A stretch of DNA of 64,000 nucleotides from Gonocerus acuteangulatus (GCA_946811695.1 OX328130.1:77725581-77789580), one strand, 5' to 3'. Positions 31,383 to 42,323 are shown, counted from the stretch's first letter. Notes: generated from the letters alone by a model not told the origin. Numbers and translations: made by a program.

Positions 31383-31929
31383 ACATGTGGAGGAACAAAC
31401 TCGGAATGTTTATTGTGGAAAATATTCTGTCAATTTCATACAATTTGGCTAATATATAGCATCACAATATCCATAATTCATATTGTTGTCATTGCTGAAT
31501 TGTGTGGTTGGGGGGCTATCAAAGTGGGGGGCTACTAAGAATAAAATTCCCCCCAGTGCGCCTCAGCATGTTGTAGTACATTAAAAGATATTAGGCAAAC
31601 ATTTCACAATAAAGAACTGTGTTTTTTTTTAATTTAAGGGGAATGAAGATTTGCAGTAGATTGAGCCTTTTTTAACAACTAACCTAACTTACTTAAGTTT
31701 TAACTACTAACCTAACTTACTTAAGTTTTAATACTACTTTGTGTGATCATAATCAAAATTATTTTCTCCAATTTATGAATAACAAATAAGTCAATATTTT
31801 TCGATTCTTTTCCTCATAGATTTTATTTTGGATGTTAAATTATCCAAAAACACTTTTTTTTTTAATTATTCGGATAAAATGGCGGATAATCAGGGTCGAT
31901 AGTCTGCAAGCGGCAATTTTTAATGCAGA
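31383..31929. other. unannotated spacer
   Basis: It contains a short direct repeat of CTAACCTAACTTACTTAAGTTTT near 31680-31730 in two copies. No other feature. Confidence 0.5.
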
Positions 31930-32225
31930 ACAAAAAAAAAAAAAAAAAATTAAATTATTTTGAAAGAACAAGATAAAATCTACTAAAGTACGTAGGAGTT
32001 TTAAGAAAAAATATTTTTGTTTGAAAATGGTGGTCATAAAATCGTTATAATTCAATAAATAAAAAACCAAAAAACGTACTTTACTGGCAAATATCATTAG
32101 AAAGCTTCAGTTAAAATTTGATGTTGATCGGGTTAAAATTGAAGGCTCTAGCATATCGCTGGACTTGAAAAACATAGTTTTGTGAAAATCTACTTTTATG
32201 TTTAATGTACTGAAATGTTCATATT
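31930..32225 (+). repeat. dispersed repeat F3, unexpanded copy
   Basis: This carries ACGTACTTTACT, ATCATTAGAAAGCT and GATCGGGTT, then a segment at 32137-32186 that aligns over its full 50 bp, by my count at 35 of 50 positions, with the complement of the satellite monomer of 5731-12577. It is followed by CTGAAATGTTCATA, as on the far side of the satellite. It is thus a single-monomer relative of the expanded locus. The minus frame at 31840-32097 has no domain. Confidence 0.7.
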
Positions 32226-32847
32226 TTTTTCTTTTTAATTGTTTTTATTTATTTATTGTAGTAAAGATATACAAAAAAAAAAAATTAATTTTGAAATTAT
32301 CAGGGCTTTAGTTGTAAAAGCAAATTTTTGGAACATTTAATAACTCTTTCATCTTTATAAACTCTCTTGGATATAATTTTTGATTAGTTAAGGAAGAATT
32401 TAAGCGAAAAATGTTAAAAGCTGGTATTATCTCTTAACATTCAGCTTGTTAAAATCTCTCCATATTAAAAAATAATTAAATAGAATTATAGCGCAAAAAA
32501 AATCACTCACTGATTTTTACTCAGAAAAACTTGCTGTGCTGCACAAAAAGGCTGCAATACAGCAGCGAGACACTTTCCACTATACCCTATTACCACATTC
32601 TACACAATATAATGGAATATATATGTTTTTAATTCATTCATTTCCCATTTTTTTTTTGTATTTTCAATCAACACGCAATTTAGCTGTTCAAGAAAACTAC
32701 CCCACGTTTACCTCACCGATTTTTTTTTCTTATTTTTGCGATACGTTGTATTAGTTAAACAAATATATTAGAGCCACATTTAACGGATGAAAATAAACCT
32801 CAAACGTAACCACCACAACAGTGTTTTTTAGTACTTTCCCCCGAAGG
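32226..32847. other. unannotated AT-rich spacer
   Basis: No supported feature. The frame at 32536-32754 is low-complexity. Confidence 0.5.
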
Positions 32848-32940
32848 AACGTAGCTATTGAGGTTGCACTCATGACGGATAAATTTCTTCAAATTATATC
32901 GATCCTACCTAGTAGACAATAAAAATAACCCCTGTTAAAA
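32848..32940 (+). repeat. dispersed repeat F8, copy 2
   Basis: GCTATTGAGGTTGCACTCAT, GATAAATTTCTTC and ATCGATCCTACCTAGTAGAC match 690-790, and inverted match 35585-35705 with GTCTACTAGGTAGGATCGAT. Confidence 0.65.
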
Positions 32941-32954
32941 TTTATTACCAAGCA

Positions 32955-33160
32955 TAAAACTCTTTAAGGAAATTATTTAGACAATTAATAATTGAAAAAA
33001 ATTGATTGAGTTGCTCAAATATAAAAGATCAGAATTATTCATGCTTTAATTTTATTTATATAGGTTATTTTAAGAAAATTATTCATGAATGCAGTCTACA
33101 CTACCCAAATTCTGAGGAATGTGCTTAGTTATGCAGCTCCTGAGTGACGGACTATTTTAT
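32955..33160 (-). mobile_element. SINE family C, 5'-truncated copy
   Basis: AAAACTCTTTAAGGAAATTA through TATAGGTTATTTTAAG, GAATGCAGTCTAC and ATGCAGCTCCTGAGTGACGG matches 1484-1680 closely in the same orientation, but the tRNA-like head is missing. F8 precedes it here as at the left end of the window, so F8 and SINE C may be one composite repeat. Confidence 0.7.
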
Positions 33161-33399
33161 GTTTTGAACAGTTATAGGATTTTTCGAATGAAATCGACAG
33201 CAAATTGTTTGTTATAAGAAGCCGATTTATGGGCGTTCTTTTTGAAGTGTCGAATTTCTATTCTAAGCTTTCTAAATGTCACTAGGAAAAAGTATGAAAA
33301 CACACTAAGATGAAGCAGTTCCAATGAGTCGTACTTCTTCATTTTAGCAGGGAATTCTGAAATTATACCGACCAATGATCGTAGAAGAGTTTGGAGAAA

Positions 33400-33515
33400 T
33401 ATACGGTGATGATATTATCAGTATCGGCTTTTACTTCCTTCCTTTGATGTTCGGCTAAGTATAATTAATTAATTCATAAGCCGAATAAGGCCTCGACTTT
33501 GTCCTTACTTAGTAG
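33400..33515 (+). repeat. dispersed repeat F7, copy 2
   Basis: ATCGGCTTTTACTTCC, AAGCCGAATAAGG and ACTTTGTCCTTACTTAGTAG match 31255-31382. Confidence 0.55.
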
Positions 33516-33721
33516 AAACGCATAATTAATGAAAAGGAATTCAGGACAAACACGCGCATCCAGGAATAACGGCGAAGAACGTAGCAATTTTATTCAAGAA
33601 AATAACTAGTAGCGTGGGAGGTAGAATATACTCACATATGTTGGATTTAAAAAAAAAAAAAAAATCCTATGATTATATGTACACAAACCAAAAATTATAT
33701 GAATGAATGTAAATTTATTTC

Positions 33722-33722
<1 letters not shown>

Positions 33723-33772
<50 letters not shown>
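33723..33772. repeat. (AT)n microsatellite
   Basis: About 25 AT units abutting an F1 copy. The Ile-Tyr frame on the minus strand is an artefact. Confidence 0.94.
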
Positions 33773-33776
<4 letters not shown>

Positions 33777-34060
33777 TGTTAGCACGTTGGCCACAGGAGT
33801 TTTTGTTTTTTCGCCACGAAACTCGGCATATAGTATTCCCCTAGCAAACGATTGAACGAGTTCGTTAACTAGCAAAATCGGTCCACCTGGAGAGGTGACT
33901 TACTCCGTAAACAAATTACTAATTTGCCCATACCTGCCGTAATTTTTGTTATATTGCAACGGAATTAGGTAAACGTCTTGGTTATCCATAGAGAAAGATA
34001 TCATGTAAAAATAAACTGAGAAAGTAATAGATGGGATCGATAAAGATTCGAAGAATTTTT
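33773..34060 (+). repeat. dispersed repeat F1, well-preserved copy
   Basis: It starts TGTCTGTTAGCACGTTGGCC right after the AT tract and continues with GTTTTTTCGCCACGAAACTC, TTGAACGAGTTCGTTAAC, AAAATCGGTCCACCTGGAGA and AATTTGCCCATACC. The opposite-facing copy at 35270-35529 ends in the same way at another AT tract. The two copies flank SINE D. No coding capacity. Confidence 0.75.
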
Positions 34061-34726
34061 TTCATAAATTATTTCCCCAATTATTCCTTAAAATGGATTT
34101 TTTGTTTTAAATTTAATTTTTTTTTAAATAATTGGGTGAGCTGCATTGTAAAAAATGTAAAGGAGTACAATTTACTTATGTGATTTTGATATCATTAGAG
34201 TGGAATGTGCTTCGATTACGCCACTACTGCGGGAAGGGTAGTTTTTTATTCTGTGGTAAAATTAAAGAGGCTTATCAAGTAGTAAAGACTCGTTTTTTTA
34301 TTTTAAAATGATACGAGAGATAAATGGTTTGGATGATAATTCGCCCTTAGCTGCGTAAACTCCATTATGGCGGAATGCGGGGGCGTAGGGAGCGAGGATA
34401 CATCCATAACTAGAAGAGCGAAAGATAAAAAAAAAAAGAGCTAATTAATTGCAGTTTTATTACACCTAATGATATTAATGTGGCGCATGAGATGGCGGTA
34501 TACTGCGCGGTTTTCTCCGACCTCCAAGGAGATATTAGATATAAAGGCTTTCCAGCTCCGTGCTGTGCTGAGTTATAGCTACGGGGTGAGTTATGCTATA
34601 CGAGGGGGTGAAAAACTCACAAGTCTTGGTGCTTCGCCAGCATGGAATTCTAAACTATCACTACAATAGACCGAATACTTATACCAGCAAAACATTTCAT
34701 TATTTCATATTTTTGTCCGGCTATTC

Positions 34727-34729
<3 letters not shown>
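34061..34729. other. unannotated spacer
   Basis: A GC-richer part at 34340-34660 has short open frames (34469-34669 and 34593-34826) without recognisable motifs. I see nothing that supports a gene. Confidence 0.45.

Positions 34730-34787
<58 letters not shown>
34730..34787. repeat. (AT)n microsatellite at the 3' end of SINE D
   Basis: About 29 AT units directly next to the 3' end of the minus-strand SINE, so it may have grown from the SINE tail. Confidence 0.93.
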
Positions 34788-34790
<3 letters not shown>

Positions 34791-34791
<1 letters not shown>

Positions 34792-35134
34792 TAAATCAGT
34801 CCAGTAACAGGCCACGAAGGGCCTGACGGCTGATACTATAGAGGTATCTGATTCATGTCATACGGCACACTAGGGAGATAGTATGGTCAGTACTATGCTC
34901 CGGCCGCCTGATTTTCCCCTTGCCTGCTTCGACTGCTAGAGCCATTAGCGCCATGGTACCCATGAATAAATTAATTAAAGGCATGGTTGGCCAAGGGACG
35001 GTCAGGGAGGCCGAATCCAACCCGTGAACGAAGACACTAGAAGATGAAAATCTTTAGTACTATGCTCGGGATTTGATTTCAGGATCTCCAGCATATTAGT
35101 CCAGTGCTCTACCACTGAACTAAACTCGCCCACA
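34791..35134 (-). mobile_element. tRNA-derived SINE, family D (about 340 bp)
   Basis: On the minus strand from 35134: GTGGGCGAGTTTAGTTCAGT then GGTAGAGCACTGGACTAA (box A region of a tRNA), and a decayed B-box ATCCTGAAATCAAATCCC. A 270-bp GC-richer body follows, with ATGGTACC, GGCGGCCGGAGCATAGTACT and GGCCCTTCGTGGCCTG, before the AT tail at 34787. The long conserved-looking body is unlike families A-C and could be a shared core domain. No matching copy was seen elsewhere in the window. Confidence 0.75.
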
Positions 35135-35269
35135 TATATATAGATATCGAAAATTGACCTCATCTATAATTATTATATCAGTAAGGCCTTAAAGGTCAAA
35201 TAGGTTTACTTTTTCTTTTTTTTATTTATATTCTATGTTTTTTCCTTAATCAGTTTCTGGTAACTATGT

Positions 35270-35527
35270 CGTCTTTTCGAAAAAATTATCTTGCAGATTG
35301 ATTTTTAAAAAATTTAAACGAATACCGAGTTTCGTTGAAATTTAACAAAAATTACGGCTGGTATTGGCAAATAACTACTTTCGCTCCGGAGTAAATCCCC
35401 TCTCCAGGTGGACCGATTTTGTTGGTTAACGAACTCGTTCAATCGTTTGATTGGGGGACACTACATACCAAGTTTCGGGGGGAAAAAACAAAAACTCTGG
35501 CCTGTATCGTGCTAACGGACACATATA

Positions 35528-35529
<2 letters not shown>
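35270..35529 (-). repeat. dispersed repeat F1, inverted copy
   Basis: Its features are the complement of those at 33773-34060: TTGGCAAATAACTA, TCCAGGTGGACCGATTTTGT, GGTTAACGAACTCGTTCAAT, ACCAAGTTTCG, and finally GTGCTAACGGACA before an AT tract. With the 33.8 kb copy it forms a 1.8-kb interval bounded by inverted F1 and AT tracts. Confidence 0.75.

Positions 35530-35583
<54 letters not shown>
35530..35583. repeat. (AT)n microsatellite
   Basis: About 27 AT units between F1 and F8. Confidence 0.94.
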
Positions 35584-35584
<1 letters not shown>

Positions 35585-35587
<3 letters not shown>

Positions 35588-35705
35588 AACTGGGGTCATT
35601 TTCGGTGTCTACTAGGTAGGATCGATAAAGATTCGAAGAAATTTTTCAAAAATTCCGTCATGAGTGCAACCTCAATAGCTAATTTCCTTCGGAGGAAAGT
35701 GCTAA
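35585..35705 (-). repeat. dispersed repeat F8, inverted copy
   Basis: GTCTACTAGGTAGGATCGAT, AAAGATTCGAAGAAATTTTT and GTCATGAGTGCAACCTCAAT are the complement of the 32848 and 690 copies. Confidence 0.65.
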
Positions 35706-35860
35706 AAATTATTCTCAAACAGAACTTACCATCCATGGCTGGTCTGATACAAGTTCCTAGTTGGAGAATGGGCTTAAGAATATAATGTGTTTTTTCTATC
35801 TTTTGTGTTAGTTTCTAGGCCTAAACAAAAATAACAAACAATGATTTTGATAACAGAAAA

Positions 35861-35985
35861 TGGTCACCTTCCACTTTCCCCGATTTCCCAACCGTTTTCA
35901 AGATTTTTAGGAATATATGCGATTATCCAAAAAATTTTTATGTAATTTAATAAAATATTTTTCTTGAAAGATTGTCAGTTTGAGA
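35861..35985 (+). repeat. dispersed repeat F5, copy 2
   Basis: CCTTCCACTTTCCCCGATTT, CCAACCGTTTTCAAGAT and GATTATCCAAAAAA match 29827-29945. Confidence 0.55.
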
Positions 35986-36808
35986 AAAAAACCCACAGTT
36001 TTTGCTCTTCTTGAAATTTTAATATTATTCGACCTACAACGCTTTATAGAATATATATATACATATGTGTGTGTGTTTGGAATGTATTTTGAATTTGATA
36101 GTGTAGACTATAGTAATAATATTTGTTTTTTCAACATCGTTTGTAGGTGCATTAGTTTTTTTAATAAAATATTCTTTGATTGTTTCAGGTAAGTTTTAAT
36201 AAGGATGTAGTTACGAGGAGGAAGTTCTGTAATGATACAAGTTATTGGTATGTATGTAGAAAAATGTTAAATTTTACGTACAAATTTCAAGATATTCTAA
36301 GAATAATGTACTTTTAGGTAATAATTTCTGATAGATAAGGTGTTCTGCTTCATTGGCGATACTAAAATGAAGAATATTTTCTGAATTCCGTCAAAACCTT
36401 TTTACCCGTTAGCCACATTTTAAAAACTAATCTCCAGTTTTACGGGAGAAGATTTGTCTTCAAAGTAGCGAACATTTTTATATTCTAACATTTTGACGTG
36501 GTCCTTGTATCTGTAGGTATTCTTTCCTAAGACTAGGCAGTGGTTACGTCATAATACTAACCTTTTTTTTGTATCATTTTTTTTTTTTTTTTGTGGGCTT
36601 AAATATGAAAAACTAATGCTTCTCGTACCTCCAACATTCAACCTAATCCAAGGTTTCTATGCTTAATAGATGGTATTTCTTAAATTAATCACTCATTTCA
36701 CTTCACTACGAGCTGTGACTAAATCGGATCGGATCGAGCTGGGACCAATGTAGGCATTTACTTCGGCCAAACGAAATCGGATGGGGAGAAATACGGGTCC
36801 GAAGTAGG
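35986..36808. other. unannotated AT-rich region
   Basis: No domain or repeat supported. The frame at 35980-36192 is hydrophobic low-complexity. A short GATCGGATCG direct repeat lies near 36725. Confidence 0.45.
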
Positions 36809-36975
36809 TGCAGCCTTAGGAGCCGATAAATAAAATAAAACAGGTTAAAAATGCTTTCTTTGTATATCGAGTTTGGAAAATGATATCGACATGATTCTTT
36901 CACCAATTCATTTGTTTTATAGCGTTGATTTAAAATAAATAAAAACGTTTAACAATAATTTATATTTCGTGAAAT
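36809..36975 (+). repeat. dispersed repeat F2, copy 2
   Basis: GCCTTAGGAGC, AATAAAATAAAACAGGTTAA, TCGAGTTTGGAAAATGATAT and CGACATGATTCTTTC match 2632-2800 in the same orientation. Confidence 0.7.
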
Positions 36976-37497
36976 AAATTCAAAAATATGCTTACGTTTC
37001 AAAGTAAACTAGCATTTTACAGTTTTTAACCCCACAAATAAGAGCAGATTCAAGAACAACACCATGAAAACAAATAATAACAATTTATTCCTGTCCGGAA
37101 GACACTAAAACATTGTAAGCGTTTTGAAATTCAATGTCTCGCCTTGAGATAGTCCGATTTTTACATCCTTGGGCTTAGATTGTGATAAAAATATTTTGTA
37201 TTTTTCCGGGCACTCATCTCGTCGTTGGTTAAGGCAAAGCAAGCAGAAGGAGACGAAACGTCGGGGAAATCGTTTTATTTGCATAAAGCATTGAAAATTT
37301 GCTGAAGTTAAAAATAAATTAAAAATTCCGCCAAACTCAAAGAAGCTAGAGAGCGCCGACTTGAGCTAAACATCAGAGATACAAACAGGCTTGTTATTTA
37401 GTAAATAATATGATAATTAGTTAATTAATAAAAGAGTTTAATAATGAAATAAGGGAGAAGTGAAAGTTGGCCCGCTAGACTCCGTGGCTCCGGCCAG
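36976..37497. other. unannotated spacer
   Basis: No feature supported. Confidence 0.5.
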
Positions 37498-37798
37498 CTC
37501 TTAGAAGGAAGGCTGTCTTTCATAAACACCCCACCCCACCCCCCTACTCTTCCTTCAAAATGCCCTCCCCTCTCCTCTCTTCAGCTCCCCTCTCCCTTCT
37601 CCACTCCTCCTTCTTAGCCTTCATTATTTTTAAAGGATCAAATATGCTTTGTTTCTAAAGGACAGCGGCGGTTCTTCCCCGGCCGGTGCTAACTGGGTGA
37701 TTTAATCTCAGTATAAAAAAAGTAAAGCAGTCGACTTTTTAAAACTTCTAAGGGGGTAATTAACTCTCTTATCCCATTGTCACCCCTGGGCTCTCTCA

Positions 37799-37857
<59 letters not shown>

Positions 37858-37891
37858 CCTCTCTCTCTCTCACTCCCTCTGCCTCCCTCTG

Positions 37892-37941
<50 letters not shown>

Positions 37942-37995
37942 CCCTCTCTCTCTCTCTCTCTCTCTCCCCCCCTCTCTCTCTCTCTCTCTCTCTCT
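37498..37995. repeat. pyrimidine-rich tract with (CT)n microsatellite
   Basis: CCCCACCCC- and CTCCTCT-type low complexity from 37530 to 37620, then near-continuous CT repeats at 37795-37995 broken by CCCCC and CTGCC. The Ser-Leu and Arg-Glu frames on both strands are the microsatellite translated. Confidence 0.9.
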
Positions 37996-38061
37996 AGAAA
38001 AGGTTGGCTGTCCATCTCTGGATATGTAGGAACAACAAATGCGCAAACGTTGCGTCTGGGT

Positions 38062-38478
38062 TGTTGGAATCGCACGTGGATACGTCAGATTTCCCAGAAG
38101 GTCTTAGACCTGACGATAGTTTCTCGTCCAGCCACGTGCTAAAGCAGGAGTGGGGTAAAAAGGGTATAAAAAGAGCTGGCTTACCTCCGACGAGTCAGAT
38201 TCCACGCCCGTTCCTGAGGTCTTGGCCAAATGGCGATGAGAGGTAGGTCAGTTCCAAAATATTCTCTAATCTCCCCAAATGATATTTGATAACTCGATCT
38301 AGCTATCTCTCTCTCACTCAACCTTGTCTCTCATCTTAGCGATGACTTATGATATTTATGTATGTAACAGTAACCTGAGTATTATTAAATTATAGTTCTG
38401 AAACGAATTTCCGCTTGTCTAAAATATTTCCCCATTATCTATTCCTTTAAATCCCGTCCTTGATATACGCGGTTTACA
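38062..38478 (+). mobile_element. possible solo LTR or promoter-bearing repeat
   Basis: The segment begins TGTTGGAATCGCACGTGG and could end TTTACA, a TG...CA layout of 417 bp. It has a good TATA-type box, GGTATAAAAAGAGC, at about 38163-38176, an upstream dyad AGGTCTTAGACCT, two CACGTG-like E-boxes, and downstream TTATTAAATTATAG resembling an LTR U5 end. No 5-bp target duplication was found, and no internal retrovirus-like genes are present. The frame at 38004-38246 crosses the TATA box and is not credible as a gene. Confidence 0.3.
38164..38171 (+). promoter_or_regulatory. TATA-box-like site
   Basis: TATAAAAA in a GC-richer setting, with CACGTG about 90 bp upstream. It is the best promoter-like sequence in the window and probably belongs to the LTR-like segment. 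No initiator or gene was identified downstream. Confidence 0.35.
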
Positions 38479-39317
38479 TATGTAAGTAAACCACTTTCGT
38501 TAGGAGGAATCAATTTACAATTTCTCAATTAGTCTAACAATATGACAGTGAAAACTCTCTACTTTTGCCTCCTAGTGGGGAAAATGACCGATTTACGAGA
38601 GCAAAAGTCAAAAAATAAATGTCCCATTTCGAGATGAATACTATTAGGAATGTAAACACAAGTGTCTTGAGGTGCAAAAACAGTACGCTCACTGTTGACA
38701 AGCAAAGAGCTCAGAGTCAACATTGTTCACAACAAATAAGTCTAGTTTATTAATAAGCTTCTAAACAGGTGTTTATGCCATAGGGAAGGGCTACAAGGTA
38801 ATCTACAAGCATGAGCATCCATTTAAATAGAAACTGTTAATATTATTTTTACTATTTAAGTAATAATTAAGAATTTAAAGATAAGGAAATAGTACATGCC
38901 TTGCACGCGTCAAATTTAATAGTTTTTTTTTTAGACTTCATATATTTATTTATTAATTTAATGAAATTACATTCTGTAAAATAATAATACATAAATTTAA
39001 AAGTAAGAAAGTAATAAGAAGTGTACATAATTTGCAAGATTAGGCTAGATTAAGTACGAATTCAAACAAAAATTGTTCTCTGGAATAATGGAAGTTGATG
39101 CATAATTATTTTGTAAACAACCTTATCCAACTTTTTAAACAACATGAATTTTTAGGTACATGCGTGATTCCACGAAAAGAGCTGTTTGACGGTTTGACAA
39201 AAACTCCGGCGTTTTGCAATATGTTTTTAACAAATTGACTGTGGATGGTGAAGAGGGAGGCGATATTGATGAAATTGTTTGTTCCCGAATCACACCCCTT
39301 TGCTCGTTCAAATTCAA

Positions 39318-39320
<3 letters not shown>
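38479..39320. other. unannotated AT-rich region
   Basis: No supported feature. The minus-strand frames at 39106-39396 include the poly-T tract read as poly-Lys. Confidence 0.5.

Positions 39321-39370
<50 letters not shown>
39321..39370. repeat. poly-T tract of about 50 bp
   Basis: An uninterrupted T run. It could be the A-tail of a minus-strand retroposon extending to the left, but I could not identify a SINE body there. Confidence 0.9.
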
Positions 39371-39373
<3 letters not shown>

Positions 39374-39767
39374 CATATGTCAACCACATGGGTCATGGAT
39401 GTCTCAGTTAGAAGACTCGTTTGATCTTATATATTTCAATTGGCATATATTTTCAATATGACTATTGATATATATATTGATATGTTATGACTATTGAGGA
39501 AAGAAAGTGATATTGACCAAAAGTGCTACTTGAAGATAGATAGGAGGAGATCGAAACATATATATATACATACACACAAATATTTATAAATTAAATATGT
39601 CCGATTAACTTAGTTCTTTCTAGGAAAGCAAATAATTTAGTTAAGTGATAAATTCAATCTTTAATGGCTCCTAATGTTCACTAATTATCTCTTTTTAGTG
39701 TTCCATTCGATTAAAAAAGTGACCATGAGTGATCGGAATTTTGCTCTCCTAAATCGGCCATTCTCAC
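39371..39767. other. unannotated spacer
   Basis: AT-rich, with short ATATAT and ACACAC runs near 39560. No feature. Confidence 0.5.
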
Positions 39768-40795
39768 CTACTGTGCGCCGTGCAGAGAGCGGTGGGAGGT
39801 ATTTGCACCTACTGTGCGCTGTGAAGAGAGCGGTGGGAGGTATTTGCACCTACTGTGCGCCGTGCAGAGAGCGGTGGGAGGTATTTGCACCTACTGTGCG
39901 CTGTGAAGAGAGCGGTGGGAGGTATTTGCACCTACTGTGCGCCGTGCAGAGAGCGGTGGGAGGTATTTGCACCTACTGTGCGCTGTGAAGAGAGCGGTGG
40001 GAGGTATTTGCACCTACTGTGCGCCGTGACGAGAGCGGTGGGAGGTATTTGCACCTACTGTGCGCCGTAAAGAGAGCGGTGGGAGGTATTTGCACCTACT
40101 GTGCGCCGTGAAGAGAGCGGTGGGAGGTATTTGCACCTACTGTGCGCCGTGACGAGAGCGGTGGGAGGTATTTGCACCTACTGTGCGCCGTGAAGAGAGC
40201 GGTGGGAGGTATTTGCACCTACTGTGCGCCGTGAAGAGAGCGGTGGGAGGTATTTGCACCTACTGTGCGCCGTGAAGGTGAAGAGAGCGGTGGGAGGTAT
40301 TTGCACCTACTGTGCGCCGTGAAGAGAGCGGTGGGAGGTATTTGCACCTACTGTGCGCCGTGAAGAGAGCGGTGGGAGGTATTTGCACCTACTGTGCGCC
40401 GTGAAGAGAGCGGTGGGAGGTATTTGCACCTACTGTGCGCCGTGAAGAGAGCGGTGGGAGGTATTTGCACCTACTGTGCGCCGTGAAGAGAGCGGTGGGA
40501 GGTATTTGCACCTACTGTGCGCCGTGAAGAGAGCGGTGGGAGGTATTTGCACCTACTGTGTGCCGTGCAGAGAGCGGTGGGAGGTATTTGCACCTACTGT
40601 GCGCCGTGAAGAGAGCGGTGGGAGGTATTTGCACCTACTGTGCGCCGTGAAGAGAGCGGTGGGAGGTATTTGCACCTACTGTGCGCCGTGAAGAGAGCGG
40701 TGGGAGGTATTTGCACCTACTGTGCGCCGTGCAGAGAGCGGTGGGAGGTATTTGCACCTACTGTGCGCCGTGAAGAGAGCGGTGGGAGGTATTTG
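39768..40795. repeat. 41-bp minisatellite, about 25 copies
   Basis: The unit is CTACTGTGCGCCGTGAAGAG, then AGCGGTGGGAGGTATTTGCA and C, starting at 39768 and 39809 and so on. The variable site is GTGAAG/GTGCAG/GTGACG, with GCT/GCC before it. Copies at the left alternate GCCGTGCAG with GCTGTGAAG. One unit at about 40275 has a 6-bp GTGAAG duplication. With 41 bp per unit the frame rotates, so the open frames at 39674-40691 are repeat artefacts. Confidence 0.95.
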
Positions 40796-41448
40796 ACTTT
40801 TCACAAATAAAATCCTCTAGAAATTACAAATACATAATAATAAAAATATAAATAAATCATGATAATTAAAAACATTCTGCCGATGAGATAAAGTATTGGA
40901 ATTTCTGATTCATTAGGAATGCCGAGTTTTTCTTTTAGGATTAGAATGTGTAATGAGGAATTACCGTGGAAACATTATTTTCCTTTAATTTTCCCCTTTT
41001 TAAGGAAAAGCTATAAACATATTTTTGGCTTATTTAATTCTTGAAATTACAGATTATCCTGTAATTAGTGGCTAAGAGGGATTCCTTCTTGATTAAGCAT
41101 TCTTAAGAATAATTACATTATTTTATTGGACAGCTTTTTATAAAGATCAACTCGTTATATGAGGTATTTTCAAGAATATTTAATATTGGACAATGAACAT
41201 GGTAAAGCCACTACCTAGAAGTGAATGTGGGAGATGGAGTGGTCAGCCATCGCCATCATTTTCACCAAGAAATCTCTAGAGAAATTCAAATACACTAAAG
41301 ACGTTTAAGTGAAAATTATAGTAACGAAGTACAATTCACACACACTTTGTATTACCTCCTTCTTTTTTACACAACTTTTATTCCAGCAATGCGATCCTTT
41401 CAGAGCTCATTACGGGAATAGAATTTTCAACATGTTACTACGATCTGA
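40796..41448. other. unannotated AT-rich spacer
   Basis: No supported feature. Confidence 0.5.
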
Positions 41449-41529
41449 TGGATCCCTAGCCACAATGGTATAATTGGTAACGATAAAGCGGATTTAGCAG
41501 CAAAACAAACAGTTAAAGAAGGCATTTCT
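41449..41529 (+). pseudogene. RNase H fragment of a non-LTR retrotransposon
   Basis: Translation from TGG at 41449 gives WIPSHNGIIGNDKADLAAKQ, then TVKEGIS. WIP.H.GI.GN..AD..AK is the C-terminal signature of the RNase H domain in non-LTR elements, including the His and the Asp of the active-site region. A stop (TGA) directly precedes the Trp codon, and the frame decays after 41530. It is a short remnant. It covers the part that is deleted from the element at 44.1-45.4 kb. Confidence 0.8.
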
Positions 41530-42041
41530 TACCTTCTGGGCTTTTTAAGACACATTATAAACGATGGAATCAAAATTTCGGGGTACGGGGCGCAGCCCCC
41601 TATCACTTTACAACTTACCCACATTTTCCAAGAGGTTTTCCCATATATAAACCTCAGCGCTCTCTATAGCACATTTTAATACATGTAATTTTGATTTTCC
41701 CGCCTAATTTTCAATTATATAAATCTGCCAAGTTTCTCATAAATTTTCCTCATAAAATATTAAACATTTCACAGAAACGGAGATTAATTATTATGAGAAG
41801 AATTCCGGGAATTGATGTTATTTCGAACATATCGTGTTCATAATGTTAAATTACCTTTTCGTTTCCATGACAGCTTGTTAATTATCAGACATTTTCATTC
41901 TCTAAAATCATATAAAGAACATTGAACCGTTATTCGTAGAGCACAATAGTGTACATTACAATAGCATTTTCGGGACCTGAATGAATTCTTGAAAAATGTT
42001 TCGTCAAGCCTACATACAAATCTAAAATGATACCCTCTAAA

Positions 42042-42042
<1 letters not shown>
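41530..42042. other. unannotated spacer
   Basis: No supported feature. Confidence 0.45.

Positions 42043-42110
<68 letters not shown>
42043..42110. repeat. (AT)n microsatellite
   Basis: About 33 AT units. The Ile-Tyr frame on the minus strand is an artefact. Confidence 0.95.
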
Positions 42111-42114
<4 letters not shown>

Positions 42115-42284
42115 TAGGTAAGGAGTATAAGTAATAAATTCAATGTTTTAAGGGAAATATAGACAAAGTTGAACATACGTGGTAATAGCGAAAACTATAT
42201 GTTTAAAGTTCCTATCATACTAGACGAATCCTCAGGTCCTTAGCTGTTTATTATCGATAATACATAATAGGTACATCATCCGGT

Positions 42285-42323
42285 TTATGATTAATATGCG
42301 AGAGAATTGCATATTAATCATAA
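42285..42323. repeat. perfect hairpin with 15-bp arms
   Basis: TTATGATTAATATGC and GCATATTAATCATAA pair exactly around a 9-nt loop. No U-run follows, and no element ends were found around it. Confidence 0.85.

Noticed and set aside
37689..38142. Ser/Leu-rich and Arg/Glu-rich frames
   Set aside because: These are (CT)n microsatellite translations on opposite strands.
38004..38246. 80-codon open frame
   Set aside because: It spans a TATA-like box and the LTR-like segment, with no recognisable motif.
39674..40691. Cys-containing repeat frames
   Set aside because: The 41-bp minisatellite translated; the frame shifts every unit and no protein family fits.
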